From Helichrysum umbraculigerum (taxonomy: Eukaryota > Streptophyta > Magnoliopsida > Asterales > Asteraceae): a stretch of 64,000 nucleotides of DNA. The stretch covers positions 157,501-221,500 of the forward strand of contig CATIUR010000018.1 in the NCBI GenBank assembly GCA_949592205.1, written 5' to 3'. Under the pieces are notes generated by a model. The model was not told the DNA's origin and ran no database searches. It saw only the letters and a list, made by a program, of their open reading frames with translations. Positions 42,570 through 55,220 of this stretch are shown here, one piece after another. Both the position numbers and the translations under genes were made by a program. Each line of letters starts with the position of its first letter. The first letter of the stretch is position 1.

Positions 42570-45186
42570 TTACCAAAATTGTGAAGTGAAACGACTATCT
42601 CTATCAGAGATAATTGAGATTGGAACCCCGTGTTTGGTCACGATTTCTTTCAGGTAAATTCTGGTGAGGCGTTCCATTTTGTCGGATTCTTTGATTGCCA
42701 GGAAGTGAGCAGACTTTGTGAGACGATCCACGATCACCCAAATGGTATCGCAACCGCTCGATGACTTGGGTAGTTTGGTTATGAAGTCCATGGCAATTTG
42801 TTCCCATTTCCATTCAGGAAGACTGGGTTGTTGAAGTAACCCAGAAGGTTTTTGATATTCGATTTTGACTTTGGAGCAAGTAAGGCACTTGCTGACATAG
42901 GTGGCGATTTCCGCTTTCATGTTCGGCCACCAGTAGAAGTCCTTGATACCGTGGTACATTTTATCGGATCCCGGATGGATAGAATATTTTGACTTGTGAG
43001 CTTCATCCATCACCAAGTCTCGTAGGTTCCCAAATTTAGGCAACCAGATTCGGTTTGAGAAATACCTAATCCCGTTAGGTCTGATTTCGAATTGTTTATC
43101 CATGCCCCGCAAGGCTTCATCTTTGACATTTTCGGGTTTTAAAGCTTCGAGTTGAGCAGTGAGGATTTGAATGTTTAAATTGTTGTGAATAGTCATACTG
43201 AGGGCTCGAACCCGAAGTGGTTTCACTCGCTCCTTTCGACTGAGGGCGTCAGCAACAACATTTGCTTTGCCTGGATGATATTTGAGTTCGCAGTCGTAAT
43301 CGGTAAGCAACTCGACCCATCGACGTTGTCTCATGTTGAGATCCTTCTGATCGAATATGTGTTGAAGGCTTTTATGGTCGGTAAAGATTGTACATCTGGT
43401 ACCATAAAGGTAATGTCTCCAGATTTTGAGGGCAAAAACGACAGCTCCTAGCTCGAGGTCGTGGGTGGTGTAATTCTTTTCATGAATCTTAAGCTGTCGA
43501 GAAGCATAAGCTATGACTTTGTCTCGTTGCATAAGCACGCAACCGAGACCTTGATGAGAAGCATCGCAGTATACCACGAAGTCATCGGTGCCTTCGGGTA
43601 AAGATAGGATAGGAGCACTGCAAAGTTTTTGTTTCAAGAGTTGGAATGCCGACTCTTGTTTATCAGTCCAGTCAAACTTTTTGTCTTTCTGGGTCAGCGT
43701 CGTGAGTGGTATGGCTATCTTGGAGAAATTTTCAATGAATCGTCGATAGTATCCGGCCAGTCCCAAAAACTGTCGTACTTCGGTCGGAGTGGTTGGCGAT
43801 TGCCAGTCTTTGATAGCCTCGATTTTTGACGGGTCGACGTGAATCCCCTGACTGTCAATCACGTGACCAAGGAATTGAACGGTTTTGATCCAGAACTCAC
43901 ACTTAGAGAACTTGGCATAGAGCTCCTCGTGTTTAAGTAGTTCAAGGATGTTTCTGAGGTGTTGCGCATGCTCTTCTTTGCTTCGTGAATATATGAGGAT
44001 GTCATCGATGAAGACAATGACAAACTTATCAAGGTAAGGTTTACACACCCGATTCATAAGGTCCATGAATACCGCCGGTGCATTAGTTAGGCCGAATGGC
44101 ATCACTTGGAATTCGTAATGCCCGTAACGGGTTCTGAAAGCGGTTTTTGGAATATCGGCATCGCGAACACGCAATTGGTGATAACCGGATCGGAGATCAA
44201 TCTTTGAATAACAACTCGACCCTTGAAGTTGGTCGAACAGGTCATCGATTCGAGGGAGTGGATACCGGTTCTTGACAGTTAACTTGTTCAACTCTCGATA
44301 GTCGATACACATTCGAAAAGAACCATCTTTCTTTTTAACAAATAGGGCCGGAGCTCCCCAAGGTGAAGAACTCGGCCTGATAAACCCTCGTTCCAGGAGT
44401 TCCTGTAACTGGGTGGACAGCTCCTGAAGTTCGGATGGAGCTAAACGGTATGGTGTTCGGGCCACAGGCGCAGCACCTGGTACAAGATCGATTGAGAACT
44501 CAACCTGTCTTGGTGGTGGTAGACCAGGCAGTTCCTCAGGAAAGACTTCTGGAAAGTCTCGAACAATTGGAACATCCTCAAGTCGCTTCTCCTCCGACTT
44601 TTTCTCCATGATGTGCGCGAGGATTGATGGATAACCCTTTCTCAGAAATTTCCGGGTTTTAAGACAAGAGATGATGTTAAGCCTCGTCCCACCGGTCTCC
44701 CCCTGTATGATCAGGGTTCTACCGACAGTGAGAGGTATGCGAACAATTTTGTCATGGCAAATGATTTCGGCGTGATGTTTTGATAACCAGTCCATGCCTA
44801 CGATGACATCGAAACTTCCTATCTCAACAGGCATAAGATCTATGGAGAAGGTTTCGTCGGCTAGATTTAAGGTGCAATTAGGTATCACACTATTGGTTTC
44901 TATCAACTTGCCATTTGCTAGCTCTACGGTGTACTTAACGTCTAAAGCAACAGGTGTAATGTCAAGTAGAGGGCAAAATTCATCGGAAATAAAACTCCTA
45001 TCGGCACCAGTATCAAACAGAATGGAAACAGTTAAATTGTTGAGGAGGAACATACCCGTGACCACAATCGGGGCCTGACGGGCGTCCCCTGAGTTGATCA
45101 CGAAGGCGCTACTTTTGGCGTTGTTGTTGTTGCGGTGGTTGTTGTTGTTGCCCTTGTTCTTCAATTTTGGGCAAGAATCCCTAAAG
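42570..45186 (-). pseudogene. E2 protease-RT-RNase H-integrase, bounded by two stops
   Basis: Same frame as gag after the first stop. Protease DTGADRSF, reverse transcriptase with FIDDILIYSR, RNase H (VYCDASHQGLG), integrase zinc finger (HPGSDKMYH, CLTCSKVK) and the first two catalytic Asp positions are present. It ends at TAA (42,572-42,570), replacing a Gln codon just after ISDRDSRFTSQFW. With no gag-pol continuity and a cut integrase, it is non-autonomous. Confidence 0.85.
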
Positions 45187-46166
45187 TGTCATGGGTTTCC
45201 ACATTCATAGCAGGACTTAGGTTGTCGGGTATTTTTGTCAGAGGGGTTGTTGTTGGATTTGGGGGCTCGGCAATCCTTAGTCGAATGCCCGTACCTCCTG
45301 CAGTTGTTGCAAGGAGTACCGCACTGACCAAAGTGGTGATAGTTACACTTGGGACAATAGGGTCTGTCCCCGGTGTAGCTGCGGTTGGATTCAGAGTTGG
45401 TGTTGTAGACTTGGATGGCGTTGTTTTTCTTGTTTGAGTTGTGGTGGTGTTCAGTGGATTTGCGTTTGTTGTTGTTAGAGGATGAGGTGTTGGAGGTCTC
45501 ACGGCTGACAACTAGAGCCATGAGTTCGTGGGCCAACCGAATGGCACTCTCAGTAGTGGTTGGTTTGGATGAGGCGACGTTTCCCTGGATGTTCTCGGGG
45601 AGTCCACGAATGTATTTCTTAATGCCCTTACTTTCTGGTTCGACCAAACTCGGGCATAATAAAGCAAACTGCTGAAATTTGGTGGTATATTCAACAACAT
45701 CATTTCCCTGCACCTCCAGATGCCAGAATTCTTCTTCCAGCTTGTGCAATTCCTCTTCAGGACAGTATTTTTCTGTCAGTTTCTTTTTCAGTTCGGCCCA
45801 AGGAAGTCGGTTTGCAATCTCGAGGCCTACAGAATTTGCGTGGGTTTTCCACCACGTGAGTGCACCTTCCTGAAAGGTGTAAGCAGCGAATTTGACCTTG
45901 TTGTTCTCAGTGCAATCGCAGAGACTGAAAACAGATTCCATGCACTCAATCCAACGGATCAAGCCAATGGCACCTTCCGTGCCCTTGAAGTATAGCGGTT
46001 TACAGCTAAGAAAGTCTTTATAGGAGCAAGGTTTGGGTGGTGGAGTATTGGTTGCTGTGTCCTCGCTACCGGGTGGCGTTCGGGTAGCCAAGGCTTCGGT
46101 CACACTGCGGGCAATTATTCCCGCGATCTCAGCTTCGCTAAGGGTAATTTGACGGCGAGGAGGCAT
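45187..46166 (-). CDS. E2 gag, ends at a stop in zinc knuckle 2
   Basis: 325 residues from ATG 46,166. Gag core (KPLYFKGTEGAIGLIRWIE) and the first zinc knuckle CNNCRRYGHSTKDC are intact. The frame stops at TGA (45,189-45,187) within the second knuckle, after CYECGNP, where the family has Gly. Pol follows in the same frame, so this is a nonsense mutation, although gag alone could still be made. A CAG acceptor-like site lies five bases upstream of the ATG. Confidence 0.85.
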
Positions 46167-46227
46167 GATGCTGAGTAAGAAAGAACAAGGAAATGAAATA
46201 AGATGCTAGTCCGAGTATGATGAACTA

Positions 46228-46243
46228 GTGGTGTGTTTGTCAT
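46228..46243 (-). pseudogene. E2 relic of the coiled-coil ORF start
   Basis: On the minus strand the start codon (46,243-46,241) is followed by CAAACACACCA-like text that matches the opening codons of the E3 ORF, after which the similarity stops and gag leader sequence begins. The CAG acceptor seen in E1 before this ATG is CGA here. So E2 descends from an element that had the ORF and lost nearly all of it by deletion. Confidence 0.6.
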
Positions 46244-46604
46244 TTCGAGACAAAGCGTTAGAGAGAAAGAGGCCTATACTCATATAATATAATATAGCCT
46301 AAAGTGGTAATGAGGTCTACTTATGTAAGTATATATGTATATCACATAATAACCTATTGAGTGTCTAGCACAGACGTGTTTTGAGTCCCGTTTCTCTCGA
46401 GGTCAGAGTCAACTAATGCATTCCTGTTCAACATAACTCTTTCAGATTTCACATCATCTTTCTCTAATTGTACATAGTTGATCAGGCTATGTTAAATTAA
46501 AGTCGTATGATGTAATCCCTGAACTAGTCATAACTAATAAGGAATACTGCCTAACAGTCATAGTCTAGGCCCACTAAATTCAACCTAGTTCACTATAACC
46601 TTAG

Positions 46605-46616
46605 GCTCTGATACCA
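46605..46616 (-). other. E2 primer binding site
   Basis: GCTCTGATACCA on the plus strand, complement of the initiator tRNA-Met priming site, next to the LTR. Confidence 0.9.
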
Positions 46617-46619
46617 ATC

Positions 46620-49052
46620 TGTGACACCCCCAAATTTGATGATTTGCGGAAGCTTGATTTGGGTGTCACTAATCAATATACAAAGCACATAAGATATAAT
46701 GAACGACCACTATATGCGTCGTTTTAAACTTGTATAGATAAAGTAAATGTTTACATCAAAATATAGTTACATTAGCTCGATTCCTGAAATTGAGAGATTA
46801 CATAGCATAATTACTTTTACAAAATATAATAATGCAATCAAATCTCTAGTTGTATGAATGCTGACTCGAGCTAATATTTCCTGCTTGTGCAGCCAACCTA
46901 CTGCTGGGTACCTGTGATAAATACTAAAATGGGTCAGCGAAAACGCTGGTGAGTTCACAGGTTTGTATGTCAATGTATAGTTGTAAGAACTCAAGATTTA
47001 TATTGAATTTAAAATGCAATTAAGCAAGATAAAAGTTATACTGTCCATGAGCACATAGTCTGAGCTTAACTTGATTTGTCAGGCCCAATTAAGGAAACCT
47101 AACTTGAAATGCCTCCTACGAGTGCCTAATCAACACTCGTCTTCCCAAATGCTAATACATCCGTTTGACCGGTTAGTGCGTGCTAACCCGGATGAGGATT
47201 GTCAATCCCATATGATATCATATACTAACATTCACGCTATAAAATACTAGAGACTATGCTTATGGAGGACTTTAAATTGATTAGCTTGAAACTCATGTAG
47301 TATTTGAAGTTTGGCACTTGCGTTCTACTTGTAAAACAAAATCGAGTAGTAATATCACACCCCTAGTTGTAAAGCAGTGAAAATGGGGCTATGAAACTCA
47401 CCTGGTTCTTGAAGTGTTTAACTTAATGAACTTGGAGTAATTAGCTGTGAGTTGATGTCCAAAGGCTTGAAACCTGAATGTGTCCACGACACTTAAATTG
47501 TCATTAATTGTATTGGTATCCCGAAAGACTACCATTTGAATTGTTTGTCTAACTTAACGTCCAAATTACCCCGATTTGGTTGATTGTTTTGTTACAAGTT
47601 ACTACGACTTGTTTGAATAAATTGGTACAAGTTACAAAGACTTGTTTAATTGAATTATCTAAGTTTCAACGACTTAGTTGATTTAATTGTGTATTTGAAA
47701 GGGTGTACGGCCCGTTGGTGACGGTTGTATCGATAGTTCTAAAATGTTATTATATTGTTGCTACAGTGAATTGCTACAGTAAAATTTGACTTCGGAAATT
47801 TTAAGTTTTGAAGATTCTGTTTTGTGCGACGTAGCCTGCGACGTAGCCTGCGACGTAGGCTGCAACGTAAGAGTTTTGCGACGAAAAGGGTTGCGTCGCT
47901 AAAGTCAACAGTGCTAAGTCAATAGCGACGTAGGGTGCTACGTCGCTTATGCGACGTAGGTTCGGTTTGCGACGTTAAGGTCTGCGTCGCTATGTGCGAC
48001 GTTCGCAAGTCAATGCGACGTAATAGGCTGCGTCGCTATATGCGACGTTGGGGATATAGTGCGACGTAGGTCGCTGCGTCGCTATATGCGACGTTGGGGA
48101 TATAGTGCGACGTAGGTCGCTGCGTCGCATTTGCTCCAGGCCAAATGCGACGTACAGGGTCTGATCGGATTTTCAACCTCAAAAACGCATTTTCCGGCCA
48201 TCGATCGGCATAATATTTTTACCCAACCCATTTTAGGACATTACAAGGTTATACAAACAACTAGCAAGTTATAAAACTTAAAAACGAGAGTTTTCGGAGT
48301 TGTGTCGGAAACTTACAAATCGCCGAAATGAAATTCCGGAAAGATAGGATTGTAGATCGTCGCGAGGTGGTCGTTTATTTCCAAAGGGGCTTGAAGATCC
48401 AAAGTCGTTTAGTATGTTTATTTTGCGATTTTCGTTGATTTTGGTTTGTGGTTTTTGAGAGAAAAGAAAAGGAAGAGAGAGAGAGAGATAATTAAGAAAT
48501 GAAAGAAAGAAAATGGTGGGGAGGTGGTTAAGGGATCACCTCCCATTTTCAGTCCGCGCACTGCGCTCCGTGCGGTGTTCGTTTATTCCGTCATTTGAAC
48601 GTTAAATATTTATTTTCTATGTTTTAATATACGTTTTAAAATACGAATAATTATTCAGTATTTTTGTTGAAGTATTTTACTAACTATTTAATAATTACAT
48701 TATAAAAAATGAATTGTATCGTTTTGTTTGCGCAATTACATTTTATTCGCGTTTATATCAATTATGTGATAAAACTTGGATACTAAATATTATTGACATA
48801 ATATTTTTAAGTACAATAACGTTATTAAAATCCTTGTATTACTTAAATCAATTTTTCACCAACGTCCGTATTTATTGTATCGAAATTCATTCGATTTGAA
48901 GCTCGTACGATTTAAACAAACCGCATAATTGTAGATATATATTCAACAATATATATAATAGTTGATACATTAATTAGACTAACACAGAACTAATTACATG
49001 TATTACACTTGATTAGGCACTAAACTATAGTCCTAAATTGACGGGTGTCACA
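46620..49052 (-). repeat. E2 5' LTR
   Basis: 2,433 bp. Differs from the 3' LTR by about ten substitutions seen by eye, a 12-base insertion in the hairpin array (near 47,840) and a 46-bp tandem duplication at 48,035-48,126. Confidence 0.9.
47825..48155 (-). repeat. GCGACG hairpin array in E2 5' LTR
   Basis: Many TGCGACGTAG/CTACGTCGCA words, including AGCGACGTAGGGTGCTACGTCGCT, split by position as an inverted pair. Contains a 46-bp tandem duplication absent from the other E2 LTR. Confidence 0.85.
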
Positions 49053-49057
49053 CCTAT

Positions 49058-50498
49058 TCATATGAAGTTATACAAGTATGCGTCTCACGAGACGTTTCGT
49101 TTAGTTGTACACAACTAGTATAGCCAATGTTTGTCCGTATGTTTGTAATTGTTCGTTTGTTGAAAAACATGTTTGGGCCCGTTGGTGACGGTTTGTAGCA
49201 AAATTTCTAAAATGTTGACTTTGCTACAGTAAATGTGCTACAGTGAATTGCTACAGTAAAAATCCTTTAAAATTTCCAAGTTTTCTGTTTTCTGCGACAT
49301 AAACTGCGACACAAGGATTTGTATGCGACACAAGGGTTGTGTCGCATGAAGGATGCGACACAAGAGCTCTGCGACACAGTGGTTGTGTCGCAAAAAGCTT
49401 GCGATGCTAATTCAATAGCGACAGAACGGTTGTGTCGTATAAAATACGACATAGTATTGCGACATAGAGTGCGACACAATATTGTGTCGCAAAGGTTACG
49501 ACACTAAGGGTTGATACGACACAAGGTGCCACACTAATGGGTTTATGCGACACAGTGTGCGACACAAGGCTTGTGTCGCACGTATGAACACCAGCCCAGA
49601 AACTTTCGGGTTTCAAGAATTTCCGACCAAAAACGCTAATCTAACCCATTTTTGAGCTATAAAATAGTGTATTCTTCATGTATTAGGTTATAACTATGTT
49701 GTGTACACATCAAAACATCAAAACATTACACCAAATTGAATAGATCTAAGATTTTTGAAATTTCTTACTTTTGCAAATCGAGCTAAATGGAGGATGAAAT
49801 GATGAAAACGATCTTGATATTCTTGCTCCACTAGTGATGGTGATTCCGAATATGTAAATTTCGTGTGTCGGTTTGTATTCCGAAAATTTGGTGTAAATTG
49901 GAGTTGAGAGAGTTTATGAGGTGTGTGTGTTTTTGGAGAAATGAAAATGAAAGAAAATGAGTTGGGTGGGGGTTGGGGTTGGCTGATCCAAGGGGCAAGG
50001 GAGGGGAAAGTGCTCCCTAAAACTCAGTGTTTACTCCGTGTCCTAATCGTTAAATACTTTGTTTTTAGTATTTTTAACCAAACCGTTATATTTTAAAATG
50101 TAACTTGAGTATTTAAATAAAATGTCTTGAAATTAATAATAAAAACATTTGTCGCAATATTTAAATTATTAAGTCGCGTTTATTACGTTTTGTTGCGTTA
50201 GTTAAAATGTCGTCGCGATAATATATAAATAATGCTCGTTCGGTTTCGTATTTTATATAACAAAATACATTCTCATTATTTAAGTAAATTTCTGTCACCA
50301 ACGTCCAAGTAAACTGGGTCGGACTCCGTCCGGTCAATTCGCACGATTTATCCAAATCGCGTAAGTACACACACATATATATAAATCACCTTATATATAT
50401 ATACAAATAGAGCCTGTAATTAGTCCTATTACATACTAATTACCACTAGTTACAAACAATTAGGCATAATTAATTATCCTAATTATGCAGGTGTTACA
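49058..50498 (-). repeat. E3 3' LTR, piece 3
   Basis: Continues the LTR after E2 and matches about 56,993-58,483. Ends CA at 50,498, next to the E3 purine tract. Confidence 0.9.
49290..49585 (-). repeat. TGCGACACAA hairpin array in E3 3' LTR
   Basis: Inverted pairs of TGCGACACAA and TTGTGTCGCA separated by two to five bases occur several times. The 5' LTR has the same array at 57,270-57,570. Position in the LTR matches the arrays of E1, E2 and E4. Confidence 0.85.
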
Positions 50499-50535
50499 TT
50501 CTCCCCTTGTTAAAGAAATTTCGTCCCGAAATTAG
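50499..50535 (-). promoter_or_regulatory. E3 polypurine tract and palindrome
   Basis: TTCTCCCCTTGTT on the plus strand abuts the 3' LTR; AAATTTCGTCCCGAAATT follows. Confidence 0.85.
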
Positions 50536-53500
50536 CTTGAGTGTACGGACGGTGCGTTATCTGGGAAAAGATGTGGGTATTTCTGTCGTATTTGGTCTTC
50601 CCGTTCCCAGGTGAACTCAGGGCCGCGCCTAGAATTCCACCTGACCTTTACGATGGGAATACGACTCTGTTTCAATCGTTTGACCTCACGGTCCATGATT
50701 TCCATAGGTTCCTCGACAAAATGAAGTTTATCATCGATTTGAATTTCGTCGAGCGGTATAATCAGTGTCTCGTCAGACAGACATTTCTTCAAGTTAGAAA
50801 TGTGGAATGTGTTGTGTACGCTGCTAAGTTCAGCAGGAAGTTGCAGGCGGTATGCCACTGGACCAATCCTTTCCAGGATTTCGAATGGTCCTATGTATCT
50901 AGGATTTAGTTTGCCTCGCTTTCCGAATCGAATGACACCCTTCCACGGTGCCACTTTGAGAAGTACTTTGTCCCCTACCTGAAACTCAAGGTGTTTGCGT
51001 CTCACGTCAGCATAGCTTTTCTGACGATCACGTGCGGCTTTCAGCCGGTTTTGGATACCGATGATTTTCTCAGTAGTTTCCTGAATGATTTCTGGACCCG
51101 TGAGTTGGGAATCTCCTAACTCAGTCCAACAGATAGGTGATCGGCACTTACGTCCGTAAAGTTCCTCGAAGGGTGCAGCCTTTATGCTGGTATGGTAACT
51201 GTTGTTGTACGAAAACTCGCACAACGGTAAGTGATTTTCCCAAGAAGTACCGAAGTCAACTACGCAGGCTCGTAGCATATCCTCCAGTGTTTGAATAGTT
51301 CGCTCGCTTTGGCCATCGGTTTGCGGGTGATAAGCAGTACTCATATCCATACGAGTACCAAGAGATTTTTGTAGCGATTGCCAAAAGTTAGAAGTAAAAC
51401 GGCTGTCCCTATCCGAGATGATCGAGATAGGTACACCGTGTCGCGAGATGATTTCTTTGACATAGATGCGAGTCAGACGCTCCATTTTGTCGGTTTCCTT
51501 GATGGCCAGAAAATGAGCAGATTTCGTGAGACGGTCCACGATCACCCAAATGGTATCGCAACCACTCGAAGTTTTCGGTAGTTTGGTGATGAAGTCCATG
51601 GAAATCTGTTCCCATTTCCATTGAGGAATTTCAGGTTGTTGGAGCAACCCCGAGGGTCTTTGGTGTTCGGCCTTGACTTTGGAACAGGTTAGGCATTTAC
51701 TGACGTACAAGGCAATGTCAGCTTTCATGTTAGGCCACCAATACAACCCTTTGACGTCATGATACATTTTATCAGAACCAGGATGTATAGAGTATCGAGA
51801 TTTGTGAGCTTCAGCCATCACCAAATCTCGCAAGTTTCCAAATTTGGGTAACCACACCCGGTTAGAGAAGTATCGAGTTCCATCAGGTTTGATTTCGAAT
51901 CGTTTATCCAAGCCTCGCAAGGCTTCATTTTTCAAGTTTTCATCGCTGAGTGCTTCAAGTTGAGCGGTAAGGATTTGAGCAGGGAGCTCGTTACGAATTG
52001 TCATAGAGAGTGCTCGGACTCGAAGGGGTTTCACTCGTTCTTTTCGGCTTAAGGCATCGGCAACTACGTTAGCCTTGCCCGGATGGTATTTGATCTCGCA
52101 GTCATAGTCACTAAGTAACTCAACCCAGCGACGTTGTCTCATGTTTAGATCCTTCTGATCGAATATGTGTTGGAGACTTTTGTGATCGGTAAAGATAGTG
52201 CTTTTCGTACCATAGAGGTAATGTCTCCAGATTTTCAATGCGAAGACCACGGCACCTAACTCGAGGTCGTGGGTCGTATAGTTTTTCTCGTGGATTTTTA
52301 GTTGTCGTGAGGCATAGGCAATGACTTTTTCCCGTTGCATTAACACACAACCAAGTCCTTGGTGTGAGGCGTCGCAGTAAACTACGAAATCGTCGGTGCC
52401 CTCGGGTAAGGACAAGATTGGTGCACTGCAAAGTTTGTTTTTCAATCGCTGGAAGGCTGACTCTAGTTTATCAGTCCAATCGAACTTCTTATCTTTCTGA
52501 GTCAGTGTGGTTAGGGGAACAGCTATTCTTGAAAAGTTTTCGATGAATCGGCGGTAATAACCAGCAAGACCTAAGAATTGTCTCACTTCGGTTGGAGTGG
52601 TCGGTGACTCCCAGCCCTTGATTGCTTCAATCTTGGCGGGATCAACATGAATTCCCTGGCTGTCAATCACGTGCCCGAGGAATTGAACGGTTCGAATCCA
52701 GAACTCACACTTAGAGAATTTGGCATATAACTCTTCGTGTCTAAGGAGTCTTAGAAGGGTTTTCAGGTGTTGAGCATGTTCCTGCTCGTTGCGAGAGTAA
52801 ATCAGGATATCGTCGATGAACACAATGACGAATTTGTCAAGATATGGTTTGCACACCCGATTCATAAGGTCCATGAATACGGCCGGTGCGTTGGTCAACC
52901 CGAATGGCATCACTTGGAATTCGTAATGCCCATAACGAGTTCGGAAAGCTGTCTTTGGGATATCATTGTCACGGACTCGGAGTTGATGATAACCCGACCG
53001 TAGATCAATCTTTGAGTAAACACTCGATCCCTGGAGTTGGTCAAACAGGTCATCGATTCTAGGAAGTGGGTACCGATTCTTTATGGTTAGCTTATTCAGC
53101 TCTCGGTAGTCGATACACATGCGGAAAGATCCATCTTTCTTTTTCACGAATAAGACCGGAGCTCCCCAAGGCGAGGAACTTGGTCGAATGAATCCTCTGT
53201 CCAGGAGTTCCTGTAGTTGGTTAGACAACTCCTGCATTTCGGATGGTGCTAAACGGTAAGGGGCTCGTGCCACGGGTGCAGCTCCAGGCACAAGTTCGAT
53301 TTGAAATTCAACTTGTCTAGGTGGCGGAAGTCCGGGCAAGTCTTCAGGAAAGACTTCCGGGAAATCCCGTACGATTGGAACATCCTCAAGTCGCTTCTCC
53401 TCCGACTTCTTCTCCGTTACATGTGCGAGAATGGCTTGATACCCTTTTCGTAGATATTTTCTAGTTTTCAGACAAGAGACAATATTCAGATTCCATCTGC

Positions 53501-53616
53501 CGGTCTCCCCTTGTAGGACTAAGGTTCCACCGGAGACAAGAGGTATGCGAACGAGTTTGTCATGACAGATGATTTCAGCTCGGTGCTTGGACAACCAATC
53601 CATACCGACAATAAAA
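50532..53616 (-). pseudogene. E3 RT-RNase H-integrase-chromodomain-like part, out of frame with gag
   Basis: Over 1,000 codons open in the frame beginning just after the one-base insertion. Contains RT (FIDDILIYSR), RNase H (VYCDASHQGLG), integrase HHCC and its Asp, Asp, Glu positions (MDFITKLP, ISDRDSRF, DGQSERTIQ) and a chromodomain-like tail (FTWEREDQIRQKYPHLF). Only the single frameshift separates it from gag-protease, and no stop interrupts it. Confidence 0.85.
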
Positions 53617-54942
53617 TACGAAGCTGCCGATCTCGACAGGGATTAAATCAATGGGAAACGTTTCGTTCGTGAGGTTAAGTGTACAGTTGTGTATGATGCT
53701 ATCAGTCTCAATCAGTTTGCTGTTAGCTAATTCAACAATGTATTTAGTATCTAAGGCAGTGGGAGTTATATCAAGTAAAGGGCTAAATTTCTCAGAAATG
53801 AAGCTTCTATCGGCACCGGTATCAAATAATACCGAAGCAGTAAGGTCGTTGAGAAGAAACGTACCCGTCACGACATTCGGGTCTTGTCTGGCTTCCCCAG
53901 CCTTGATAACGAATGATCTGCCGCGAGCAGGGTTGTTGTTGTTTTTCAGCTTTGGGCAATCTTTCTTGAAGTGCCCTGAATTTCCGCACCCAAAGCAGGC
54001 CTTTGGTGCATTGGTGTTGGGGGTAGGAATGTTGGTTCGGCAATCCTTGGCTAGATGCCCGAACCGTTTGCAGTTGGAGCAAGGGCAAGAACCGTCATGG
54101 TGGCGGTTGCATTTGGGACAGTAGGGTCTGCTCCCGCTGTACCCTTTCTTCTCCGAAGTTCCAGATGAATAAGCCTTAATGAACTCAGGCTTTTTGTTGG
54201 AGGTTTGGTTAGATGAGTTGGGGTTTCCTTCCCACTTGCGTTTGTTGTTTGCAGATGGAGTTGAAGTTGTGCCACGGCGGACAGAATTTGCCGTTAGTTC
54301 ATGGGCCATACGGATGGCGCTCTGTATAGTACCTGGTTTGGATGAAATCACCAGGTCCTGTAGTCTCTCAGGGAGTCCATTAACGAATTTCTCGATCCTC
54401 TTGTACTCAGGATCGACCATGGTTGGGCACAGAAGTGCCAGTTGGTGGAAACGGTTTGTGTATCCGGTGATGTCATCACCCTGCATCTTGTGGTTCCAAA
54501 ATTCCATTTCTAGCTGTTTCAATTCATCCCTGGGGCAGTACTCGCCCCTCAACATTTCTTTCAACTCCTCCCACGGGAGTTGGTAAGCAGTAGCAACACT
54601 CACAGTCTGGGCATAAGTGTTCCACCAGGTGAGTGCAGTGTCAGTAAAAGTACTAACGGAGAACTTAACTTTATCTCCCTCCGCACAGTTGCAGATAAGA
54701 AATACAGACTCAACTTTCTCGATCCAGCGTACTAGACCGATAGCTCCCTCGGTACCTGCAAAGTTTAGAGGTTTGCAGTTCTGAAAGTCTTTGTATGAAC
54801 AGGGTTTAGCAGTAGGGGTTTCAGCGGCATCGCTGTTCCTCGTGGAATTTGGTGGAGTATTCCGAGCCAAGGCTTCAGTAACAGCCTGGGTTATAAGGGA
54901 GGTAATCTGGGCATCGGTGTATGGTCTTGTCTTTGGCGGCAT
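53617..54942 (-). CDS. E3 gag-protease, ends at a frameshift
   Basis: Starts MPPK, with the first ~50 residues nearly the same as in E1. The gag core is more diverged. Two zinc knuckles (CSNCKRFGHLAKDC and CFGCGNSGHFKKDC) and the protease DTGADRSF are present. By comparison with E1 and E2, one extra base lies at about 53,616-53,619, after which the frame runs out of alignment and stops at 53,575. Confidence 0.85.
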
Positions 54943-55220
54943 GATTCTTCAATAAAAGAAATGAAGATACATGAGATTTTGTAGGAACTTGTAATTGTCA
55001 CAGATGTACATGTATAAAAGCAGTAATACATAACATCAACATGGAAAAAAATGACAATTATTATGAGTTGAAATATCAAGGAATATTTGATGGGTAATGC
55101 GAGTTCAAAGGTTACATCCTACAGAGATATTACAAAAGGTGTCGGGAATTGTTACATCCGACTAGTTTATAGAATAGCGCTAGATAGTCATTAGATTACG
55201 AGACAAAGACTACACTAGTC

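Larger units (their letters stand above)
39314..49052 (-). mobile_element. Ty3/gypsy LTR retrotransposon E2
   Basis: 9.7 kb element in the E3 3' LTR, flanked by CCTAT at 39,309-39,313 and 49,053-49,057. LTRs are 39,314-41,689 (3') and 46,620-49,052 (5'). The first base of the left LTR is A where T is expected (AGTGACACC against TGTGACACC). It lacks the coiled-coil ORF except for its first codons and has two nonsense mutations in gag-pol. Confidence 0.95.

Noticed and set aside
49267..49616. Cys/Arg-rich open frames in the E3 LTRs (also 57,185-57,599)
   Set aside because: They are translations of the TGCGACACAA array on both strands.
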